In this document: piece after piece, positions 5,877 to 11,420 of the stretch
Layout: every line of letters starts with the position of its first letter
How positions within the stretch are numbered: the first letter of the stretch is position 1
Source of the DNA: JAVBKU01 sp031553875
GTDB taxonomy: Bacteria; Bacteroidota; Bacteroidia; Bacteroidales; Rikenellaceae
NCBI GenBank assembly: GCA_031553875.1
Contig: JAVBKU010000009.1
Location: 1 to 11,420 of the forward strand
Length of the DNA stretch: 11,420 bases
Direction: 5' to 3'
Program-made: the position numbers and the translations under genes
Notes under the pieces: generated by a model
What the model was told of the DNA's origin: nothing
The model's input: the letters and a program-made list of their open reading frames with translations, nothing else
The model's database searches: none

Positions 5877-5938
5877 ATAAGATTTCCACAAAACACGAGT
5901 ATAGAAATGTTCCTTGCAATTAATAACTCTCCGCAACA

Positions 5939-7153
5939 CTATTCATCCCACACCTCTACCCACGGCACATCGAGCTTCCCATTCCTCAAATACACATAGG
6001 CGGTATCGCCTTTGTCGAGGCGCTCGTAGAGGTTCTTGCTTACTGACAGTTCGCCAGGCTCCGCAGCCTCTCCCCAGGCGGAAAGTGTAAAATAATAAGA
6101 TGTGCTCTTACCCGAACTCTCCCTCTTCTCCTCCACCTGCGCGGCGTAACGTTTAGGAGCGGAGTTGTCGTAAAAGCAATTGATATAGACCGCAGCGCCA
6201 AAGCTATACGCAAATACGAGCGCGGCGAGGATCAGGAATATAAGGTAGTCCACCGCCTTTTTGACGTTCAACTCCCGCCGTAGACCCGCGGCTAACACGA
6301 GCGTCAATATCAGTGTGGCCGACAACACCACAGGCCAGAGGTTGGAGTAATCGAATATCTCGTAGTCCGACATCACCCTTATGACCAATGCGCACGGAGG
6401 CAGGATAAAAGCATAGGCCACGGACGGGTAGGCGCTGCCCGTCTTCTCATCGGCGCGTATCAGGCCTCCGAACATCTTGAAGGCCGCCAATGCCGCCATC
6501 GGGACTATCATAGCCGTCAACATGGCCCCTTCATATGGCACCGGATAGAATACCGCCCAGGTGGCGGCGACCCAGGCCGCGGTATTTATCACTCTTGACA
6601 CACTGCGAGCGCGCTTTAATCTGTCCTCCCTGTAATCTCTTCGCCAACCGGTTTTTTCGTCGGCGAGTATCTCCTGTTCCTCCTCGAATTCACTCTCCCC
6701 TTCCAGATCGACAAAACATTCCCCGATCCACCACACCAGTTCATTCTTCCGCCCGATATACTGGCTTATTTTCAGAGGCTTGACCTTTGGATCGAACGGC
6801 ATCAGGCGGATATAATCCTTGTCTATCAGGTAGCCCTTTATCTCGTCGAGTTTCAACTCTCTGCGGGAAAAAACACCCGTGACTTCCACCTTATCTTCGC
6901 TTACCCTCACCCTGCCTTTCCATGCCTCGATCATGCCGAGTACCATCAAAACTATCATAGCCACGCTTATGGCCGTTATAACAGTTATTACACCAGCGGC
7001 CGCCGTCGACATCCCGCTTCTGGATGACAAGGTGAGTACCCACACGAAAAGTCCTATCAGGGCCGTCCCTGCGACATACAGGAATACCGCCCAGCCTGTG
7101 GCTATCTTGTATTCCGTTACCGGGCTATGTGGCAGGGATTGGGGCTCGGACAT
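5939..7153 (-). CDS. Polytopic membrane protein of unknown function with PH-like segment
   Basis: This is a 404-residue inner-membrane protein. Two hydrophobic helices (about 20-42 and 51-75) are followed by a soluble part (about 78-185). Its start (RVRVSEDKVEVTGVFSRREL, then LDEIKGYLI) has the strand pattern of bacterial PH-like domains; an acidic EEEQE stretch and a basic RRDYREDRLKRAR stretch follow. Five further helices lie near 188-203, 208-231, 243-260, 271-290 and 302-327. The C-terminal 75 residues (TSYYFTLSAWGE..., DTAYVYLRNGKLDVPW) form a soluble beta-rich tail. No enzyme motif is seen, and I do not recognise the family. It is the last gene of the thiL-thiD-ftsB unit, 35 bases after the FtsB/DivIC-like gene, which suggests a cell-envelope context but proves no role. 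Confidence 0.75.
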   Translation of the reverse strand: MSEPQSLPHSPVTEYKIATGWAVFLYVAGTALIGLFVWVLTLSSRSGMSTAAAGVITVITAISVAMIVLMVLGMIEAWKGRVRVSEDKVEVTGVFSRRELKLDEIKGYLIDKDYIRLMPFDPKVKPLKISQYIGRKNELVWWIGECFVDLEGESEFEEEQEILADEKTGWRRDYREDRLKRARSVSRVINTAAWVAATWAVFYPVPYEGAMLTAMIVPMAALAAFKMFGGLIRADEKTGSAYPSVAYAFILPPCALVIRVMSDYEIFDYSNLWPVVLSATLILTLVLAAGLRRELNVKKAVDYLIFLILAALVFAYSFGAAVYINCFYDNSAPKRYAAQVEEKRESSGKSTSYYFTLSAWGEAAEPGELSVSKNLYERLDKGDTAYVYLRNGKLDVPWVEVWDE

Positions 7154-7188
7154 AAAGTGCAGATTAGGGGTGTCGGCGATAATACTCG

Positions 7189-7473
7189 CTACTTCATTAT
7201 AAATATGGTCTCCCCGTCGCGCTTCATAAGGTACTTTTCGCGGGCATATTGTTCGAGGAAGGCGTCGTTCTTCAAATGTTCGAGCAGGGTGCTGTCTTCA
7301 CGGATACGCTCGAGGTAGTAGTCGCGCTGTATCTCGAGCTGGCGGATCTCCTGACGGAGGCGCCACGCGTCGATCATGTTGTTCTTGTCGAACACCACTA
7401 TCAACAGCAGGAACGCCGCTATGGTGATCACCCACAACCGCCTGTCCTTGAAGAATTTGAATACGCCGTTCAT
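7189..7473 (-). CDS. Septum formation initiator family protein (FtsB/DivIC-like)
   Basis: This is a 94-residue bitopic membrane protein of the FtsB/DivIC family, which acts in the divisome together with FtsL- and FtsQ/DivIB-type partners. The layout is typical: a short basic cytoplasmic N-terminus, one transmembrane helix (about 13-29), a coiled coil (about 34-65) and the conserved end DAFLEQYAREKYLMKRDGE (70-88), which matches the family's LE..AREKY...GE motif. It starts 9 bases after thiD and is followed at 35 bases by the membrane protein gene, so it is co-transcribed with them. FtsB and DivIC cannot be told apart from sequence alone here. Confidence 0.9.
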   Translation of the reverse strand: MNGVFKFFKDRRLWVITIAAFLLLIVVFDKNNMIDAWRLRQEIRQLEIQRDYYLERIREDSTLLEHLKNDAFLEQYAREKYLMKRDGETIFIMK

Positions 7474-7482
7474 AATCTTTAT

Positions 7483-8289
7483 CTATTCAAAAAATCTCCA
7501 GAAATGATCTATCGGGCCGTGCCCCTTGCCTATCTCATATTTAGCTCCCGAGGATATCGCCTCGTGGATATAATCCTCGGCCAGGCCCACCGCCTCGTGG
7601 AGCGGATGCCCGAGAGCTAAGAACGCCGCCACGGCCGACGACAGCGAACACCCCGTACCATGGGTATTGGGCGTGTCTATACGGCGGAAAGAGTAGCGGT
7701 GCGTGTCCGAAGGCTCGAACAGCACGTCGGTAAGCTCTGCGCCATTCAGATGGCCCGACTTGAGCAGTACGGCCTTCGCCCCCATCTCCATGATCCTGGC
7801 CGCCGCCTGTCCGAAATCGCTCTCGCTCGCTATCTCCGCACCCGAAATAAACGTGGCCTCGGGAATATTCGGCGTTACAAGGGTCGACAGAGGCAACAGT
7901 TCCTCGCAGATGGCGCTCACCGCCTCGGGCGCGATAAGCCTGTCGCCGGAGGTGGCTATCATCACGGGATCGAGTACCACGTTAGCCACCTTATACTTGC
8001 GCAGCATACGGGCCACTGCCTTCACTACGCCCACCGTCGGCAACATACCCAGCTTCACGGCGTCAGCCCCTATATCGCCCAGCACCGCATCTATCTGCCC
8101 TTCGACGACATCGTCGGGCACTACATGCACACCCCCCACACCCACGGTATTCTGCACGGTGATGGCCGTAATGGCAGTGGCGGCATAACAACCGTTAGCC
8201 GAGATGGCCTTGATGTCGGCCTGTATACCAGCGCCGCCGCCGCTGTCGGAGCCCGCTATGGATAGTACCGTCCTGTATCTTTTGCTCAT
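7483..8289 (-). CDS. thiD: Hydroxymethylpyrimidine/phosphomethylpyrimidine kinase
   Basis: This is a 268-residue cytoplasmic kinase of the ribokinase-like fold. It phosphorylates HMP and HMP-phosphate to HMP-diphosphate, the pyrimidine substrate for thiamine phosphate synthase. Family signatures are complete: the N-terminal SIAGSDSGGGAGIQADIK (10-27), AITAITVQNT (39-48), KLGML, VVLDPVMIATSGD, TPNIPEA, and the C-terminal anion-hole motif THGTGCS, where the catalytic base region lies. The end GKGHGPIDHFW is also typical. The length equals that of the E. coli enzyme. It starts 9 bases after thiL, in the same pathway, so the two form an operon. No thiC, thiE or thiG is in the window, so whether the cell makes or salvages HMP is open. 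Confidence 0.97.
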   Translation of the reverse strand: MSKRYRTVLSIAGSDSGGGAGIQADIKAISANGCYAATAITAITVQNTVGVGGVHVVPDDVVEGQIDAVLGDIGADAVKLGMLPTVGVVKAVARMLRKYKVANVVLDPVMIATSGDRLIAPEAVSAICEELLPLSTLVTPNIPEATFISGAEIASESDFGQAAARIMEMGAKAVLLKSGHLNGAELTDVLFEPSDTHRYSFRRIDTPNTHGTGCSLSSAVAAFLALGHPLHEAVGLAEDYIHEAISSGAKYEIGKGHGPIDHFWRFFE

Positions 8290-8298
8290 AATTACAGT

Positions 8299-9276
8299 TT
8301 AAAAATGCCTGAACCCCCGCAGCGTTTCGCCCATCGAGGCAGTAATGTCTTTATCTCCCTGCTTCCATGTAAGTACGGGGGCGGACGTGATCCGGCCGAC
8401 AATATATAACGGGGCGCCGAACCGCCCGAGGTAGACCTCGCATATTTCCGGGGCAAAGGCCGGGTCGAGGGTTGCAAGCAGCTTGTAGTCCTCGCCTCCC
8501 GCCACAGCCTCCCTGAGCGACACTCTCGTAGGGATGGTCAAAGTATCTATTTCGGCTCCGATACCCGAAGCCTTCATTATGTGCGTTATGTCGGAGCCCA
8601 GCCCGTCCGAAATATCCATCATGGCATGCACGCCCCCCTGCGAGGCGAGCCACATGCCCTCCTCAACCTGCGGCACGGGATTATGATGCGCCGCAACGAA
8701 TTCGCTCTGCGGAACGGCTTCTTCCCTATCCCTTGCCTCCAATATCTCATTGAGCCCGCGGGCCGAGTCGCCCAGCATTCCGTTGACTACTACAACATCT
8801 CCCTCGCGAGCGCCGCCGCGCCTCTTAACGACCGACTTCGGAGCCTCTCCGGTAATGGCCACATTGACCACCACGCCATACTTCGATGAAGTAGTATCGC
8901 CTCCAAGCAACATCACGCCGTAGCGCTCCGACATATCACGGTAGCCGCGTATAAACTCTTCGGCCCACTCTGCGGTGACGTCCCCCGGCAGGGCCAGCGA
9001 CAGGAACGACGACACGGGCCGTCCGCCCATAGCCGCCACGTCGCTTATATTCACGGCAAGAGCTTTGCCGCCCAACTCGTAAGGCGAGATCACGTCCCGC
9101 AGGAAGTGTACCCCCTCGAGCAGCATATCGGTGGATATAAGCTGCACGCGCTCCCCGTCCAGGGGCAGCACGGCACAATCGTCGCCGATACCCTCGAAGC
9201 CTTCGGACACGACCGCTGCGGACGCTTCACGCACCCTCTCGATAAACCCGAATTCGCCGACTTCGCCTATAAGCAT
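8299..9276 (-). CDS. thiL: Thiamine-monophosphate kinase
   Basis: This is a 325-residue enzyme that phosphorylates thiamine monophosphate to thiamine diphosphate, the last step of cofactor synthesis. It is an AIR-synthase-like (PurM/ThiL) protein. Motifs seen in order: GEFGFIERV (4-12), GIGDDCAVL, STDMLLEGVHF, the glycine-rich GGKALAVNISDVAAMGG, LLGGDTTSS, GDVVVVNGMLGDSA, MMDISDGLGSD and GGEDYKLLAT. Asp-rich motifs bind the Mg-ATP and thiamine phosphate. The frame is open 12 codons further upstream, but MLIGEVGEFGF at 9276 agrees with the usual N-terminus. It is the first gene of the minus-strand operon, with thiD 9 bases downstream. I saw no TPP riboswitch: the leader to the likely promoter is only about 55 bases, too short for one. 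Confidence 0.96.
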   Translation of the reverse strand: MLIGEVGEFGFIERVREASAAVVSEGFEGIGDDCAVLPLDGERVQLISTDMLLEGVHFLRDVISPYELGGKALAVNISDVAAMGGRPVSSFLSLALPGDVTAEWAEEFIRGYRDMSERYGVMLLGGDTTSSKYGVVVNVAITGEAPKSVVKRRGGAREGDVVVVNGMLGDSARGLNEILEARDREEAVPQSEFVAAHHNPVPQVEEGMWLASQGGVHAMMDISDGLGSDITHIMKASGIGAEIDTLTIPTRVSLREAVAGGEDYKLLATLDPAFAPEICEVYLGRFGAPLYIVGRITSAPVLTWKQGDKDITASMGETLRGFRHF

Positions 9277-9337
9277 ACTCTTTGTGGTATCATACCGCCG
9301 CCCATAAAACATTCCACGGCAGGCGGCCGATTATTTA

Positions 9338-9345
9338 CAAAAGTA
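9338..9345 (-). promoter_or_regulatory. Promoter -7 element for the thiL operon
   Basis: The minus strand carries TACTTTTG, an exact TAnnTTTG match, about 62 bases upstream of the thiL start codon. A consensus -33 TTTG is not seen at 19-21 bases. It forms half of an 8-bp inverted repeat with the plus-strand element at 9370-9377. Confidence 0.45.
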
Positions 9346-9369
9346 TGTTAAATATTCAATTATGTGACG

Positions 9370-9377
9370 TACTTTTG
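9370..9377 (+). promoter_or_regulatory. Promoter -7 element for aroQ-pyk
   Basis: The plus strand carries TACTTTTG, an exact TAnnTTTG match, 35 bases upstream of the aroQ ATG, giving a leader of about 30 bases. No TTTG lies at the -33 position. It is the mirror image of the thiL element 24 bases away, so the two operons diverge from one compact 40-bp region. Confidence 0.5.
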
Positions 9378-9412
9378 CGGTAGAAATTCAAGGCACCCTA
9401 ACTTTTCACAGT

Positions 9413-9829
9413 ATGAAGCTGCTAATAATCAACGGGCCCAACCTCAACCTGCTGGGACAACGCGAAAAAGGTATCTACGGCGAGCGCACTTTCGAGGATT
9501 ATCTCAAGGAGCTTCGTGGCATGTTCCCCTCTGTACAGATAGGCTTCTACCAGTCTAACGTCGAGGGCGAGATAATCAACGCCCTGCACGGCGCGGACAA
9601 GAAGTACGAGGGTATCCTGATCAACGCCGGCGGCTACACACACACCTCCGTGGCTATCGCCGACGCCATCGGTGGCATCTCTACGCCCGTGGTCGAGATA
9701 CACGTCTCGTGCATCTTGGCCCGCGAGGAGTTCCGCCACGTGTCGCTCATCGCCCCCAAGTGCAAGGGATCGATAATGGGCTTCGGCCTCGACTCCTACC
9801 GCCTGGGCGTGCTGGCATTCGTAAAATAA
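9413..9829 (+). CDS. aroQ: 3-dehydroquinate dehydratase, type II
   Basis: This is a 138-residue enzyme that removes water from 3-dehydroquinate to give 3-dehydroshikimate, in the shikimate pathway to aromatic amino acids. Type II enzymes are small cytoplasmic dodecamers. Signatures: NGPNLNLLGQRE (8-18), the catalytic Tyr22 in IYGERTFEDY with Arg17 before it, NAGGYTHTS (71-79), EIHVSCILAREEFRH with catalytic His97 and Arg104, and the closing GFGLDSYRLGV. Length is slightly short of the usual 145-150 residues, and the C-terminus ends normally. It is first in a plus-strand unit, with pyk 22 bases downstream. Confidence 0.97.
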   Translation: MKLLIINGPNLNLLGQREKGIYGERTFEDYLKELRGMFPSVQIGFYQSNVEGEIINALHGADKKYEGILINAGGYTHTSVAIADAIGGISTPVVEIHVSCILAREEFRHVSLIAPKCKGSIMGFGLDSYRLGVLAFVK

Positions 9830-9851
9830 TCAACACCATTAACATATAATC

Positions 9852-11303
9852 ATGTATAAAAGAACTAAAATCATCGCTACGGTATCGGACAAGAGGTGCG
9901 AAGTAGAATTTATCCGCGCGCTGTTCGAGGCGGGAATGAATGCCGTGCGTATAAACTCCGCTCACGTGACCCCCGAGAGCGCCTCTATGATAGTAGAGAA
10001 CGTGCGCAAGGTGTCCGACCGTATAGCCATAATCATTGACACCAAAGGCCCTGAGATACGCGTGACGGCAATGTCGGGCGAGTGCTCATCAGGCATCAAG
10101 GTCTCCACCGGCGACCGCATAAACATCAAAGGCACTGCCGATGACATCCCCTCCAACTGTGACACCGTCTACCTCAACGACGAGAACATATACGACGACG
10201 TGCCCAAGGGCGCCTTCATCCTTATCGACGACGGCGAGCTGGAGCTCGAAGTGATGGACAAGGAGAAGAAGAGCCGCACCCTGGTGTGCGTGGTGCGCAA
10301 CGACGGTATCATCAAGGCCCGCAAGAGCGTCAACATACCCAACGTGCCCATCGACCTCCCCTCCGTAACCGACAAGGACAGGGAGTTTATCCACTGGGCT
10401 ATCGACAACGACGTCGACTTCATAGCCCACTCGTTCGTACGCAAGAAAGAGGACGTGCTGGCCGTTAAGGAGATAATCAAGCAGCGCGACAGTTCCATCA
10501 AGATAATATCCAAGATCGAGAACCGCGAGGGCGTGGACAACATCGACGAGATCCTCGACGTGACCTTCGGCATCATGGTGGCGCGCGGCGACCTGGGCGT
10601 GGAGATTCCCGCCGAGCAGATACCTGTCACCCAACGCATGATCGTCAAGAAGTGTACCGAGAGCAAGATCCCCGTGATCATCGCCACTCAGATGCTCCAC
10701 TCGATGATCTCCGCTCCCCGCCCCACGAGGGCCGAGGTGAGCGACGTAGCCAACGCCATCTACCAGAGGGTAGACTCGGTGATGCTTAGCGGCGAGACGG
10801 CCAACGGTCTCTATCCCGTAGAGGCGGTGTCGACAATGGCCCGTATCGCGGCCGAGATCGAGCAGAGCAACAGCGAGCCGGATATCAATATCAACATGGT
10901 GAGGATCAACAACGAGATAACCGCCCAGCTGGCCCGTTCGGCCGTGAGGGCGAGCGTCAACCTCCCCGTGAAGGCCATCGTGGTCGACACCCTGTCGGGG
11001 CGCACGGGCCGTTACCTGGCTGCTTTCCGTGGCGGAACACCGGTGTACGCCATATGTTACCGCAAGAGCGTGATGCGCCAGCTGGCCCTATCGTTCGGCA
11101 TCTACGCTATACACCAGGAGCCGTCGATCAACCACGACAGTTTCCTGCTCAAGACCCTCTATTACCTCGAAGAACGCGGCTGGCTATCGAAAGAGGACCT
11201 CATTGTGGTGCTCGGAGGCAGCTTCGGTGCAGCCAAGGGAGCGTCGTTCATGGAGATAGGCAACGTGCTCAACCTCGAACACAAGGCGCTGAATCTGAAA
11301 TAA
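9852..11303 (+). CDS. pyk: Pyruvate kinase
   Basis: This 483-residue enzyme transfers the phosphate of phosphoenolpyruvate to ADP, the last step of glycolysis. Domain order is normal: A (1 to about 70), B lid (about 71-170), A (about 171-340) and the C-terminal allosteric domain. Visible sites are Arg33 and Asn35, DTKGPEIR (63-70), the active-site Lys221 and Mg ligand Glu223 in SKIENREG, MVARGDLGVEIP with Asp247, and SGETANGLYPVEAV. The usual NFSHG motif reads NSAHV (35-39), so the serine that helps bind the monovalent cation in many enzymes is alanine; Glu68, linked to potassium dependence, is kept. The variant seems usual for Bacteroidetes, from memory. It follows aroQ by 22 bases and should be co-transcribed. 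Confidence 0.97.
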   Translation: MYKRTKIIATVSDKRCEVEFIRALFEAGMNAVRINSAHVTPESASMIVENVRKVSDRIAIIIDTKGPEIRVTAMSGECSSGIKVSTGDRINIKGTADDIPSNCDTVYLNDENIYDDVPKGAFILIDDGELELEVMDKEKKSRTLVCVVRNDGIIKARKSVNIPNVPIDLPSVTDKDREFIHWAIDNDVDFIAHSFVRKKEDVLAVKEIIKQRDSSIKIISKIENREGVDNIDEILDVTFGIMVARGDLGVEIPAEQIPVTQRMIVKKCTESKIPVIIATQMLHSMISAPRPTRAEVSDVANAIYQRVDSVMLSGETANGLYPVEAVSTMARIAAEIEQSNSEPDININMVRINNEITAQLARSAVRASVNLPVKAIVVDTLSGRTGRYLAAFRGGTPVYAICYRKSVMRQLALSFGIYAIHQEPSINHDSFLLKTLYYLEERGWLSKEDLIVVLGGSFGAAKGASFMEIGNVLNLEHKALNLK

Positions 11304-11313
11304 GATTTCAGGT
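11293..11313 (+). other. Hairpin enclosing the pyk stop codon
   Basis: CTGAAA (11295-11300) and TTTCAG (11306-11311) are inverted repeats, extended by a U-G and an A-U pair to 8 bp, with the TAA stop codon in the 5-base loop. No U-run follows, so it is not a classical terminator. It may protect the mRNA 3' end or be a chance palindrome. Confidence 0.35.
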
Positions 11314-11343
11314 GTACACTATATGGAGTAGGGGGCGCCCGGT

Positions 11344-11420
11344 GGCGCGCGCGCCGTGTGTTTGTAAAAAAAACACACCCACAACAAAAAAAAAAAAAAG
11401 TAAAAGTTTGGGGGGAGGGC
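11344..11420. other. Low-complexity palindromic tail after pyk
   Basis: The tail holds a perfect 12-bp palindrome GGCGCGCGCGCC (11344-11355). An 8-bp inverted repeat GTGTGTTT/AAACACAC (11356-11363 and 11371-11378, 7-base loop) follows, then a run of 14 A residues ending at 11399, then G-rich sequence. The 8-bp hairpin lacks a U-run on the plus strand. This could be a pyk 3' region with factor-dependent termination, or poorly resolved sequence at a contig edge. No gene is seen. Confidence 0.4.

Noticed and set aside
9277..9337. TPP riboswitch in front of thiL
   Set aside because: The leader from the likely promoter is only about 55 bases, and no THI-box-like conserved segments are visible.
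10089..10700. Long minus-strand frames opposite pyk
   Set aside because: The Asp/Val/His-rich sequence is a shadow of the pyk codons. No independent evidence supports it.
1..11420. CRISPR array, insertion sequence, phage integrase or tRNA gene
   Set aside because: No regularly spaced repeats, transposase or integrase motifs, or tRNA-like cloverleaf sequences were found by eye on either strand.

Overview
The window looks like a piece of a Bacteroidales chromosome (phylum Bacteroidota). It opens inside the 5' end of a 16S rRNA gene of Bacteroidales type, and an Alistipes/Rikenellaceae-like or Muribaculaceae-like host is plausible but not proven. Several promoters fit the Bacteroidetes pattern (TTTG, about 19-21 bases, TAnnTTTG), Shine-Dalgarno sequences are scarce, and the pyruvate kinase has the N-terminal motif I associate with Bacteroidetes. 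Most genes are GC-rich. Everything from position 1 to about 9340 is read on the minus strand, and aroQ and pyk on the right are read on the plus strand.

Layout, left to right. (1) 1-434: start of an rRNA operon leaving the window on the minus strand, with a boxA-like element and two tandem promoters, each followed by a hairpin. (2) 743-2107: an MFS exporter gene. (3) 2108-2433: a strongly structured intergenic stretch, with an 11-bp inverted repeat around a G-quadruplex-type motif and a clear terminator at its right end. (4) 2434-4428: a probable transcription unit of two tandem paralogous secreted alpha/beta-hydrolases, followed by a very small exported cysteine-rich protein. (5) 4462-5752: an AT-rich three-gene array of small cytoplasmic proteins in the order A, BB, A', where the outer two are paralogs and the middle one is an internally duplicated domain. 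I read it tentatively as an orphan immunity array against interbacterial toxins. (6) 5939-9276: an operon thiL-thiD-ftsB/divIC-like-membrane protein. (7) 9338-9377: a divergent promoter region. (8) 9413-11303: aroQ and pyk. (9) 11304-11420: a non-coding, low-complexity tail.

How the genes fit together. ThiL and ThiD supply late steps of thiamine diphosphate synthesis. The FtsB/DivIC-like protein belongs to the divisome. AroQ (shikimate pathway) and Pyk (glycolysis) form a two-gene housekeeping unit. The accessory content is concentrated in 2434-5752: secreted esterase-like enzymes, a metal-binding-type small exported protein and the immunity-like array. No toxin, secretion, integrase or transposase gene is visible.

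The window begins inside a repeated rRNA gene and ends in homopolymer-rich sequence, which is what an assembled contig with natural break points could look like. The last roughly 80 bases should be read with caution.
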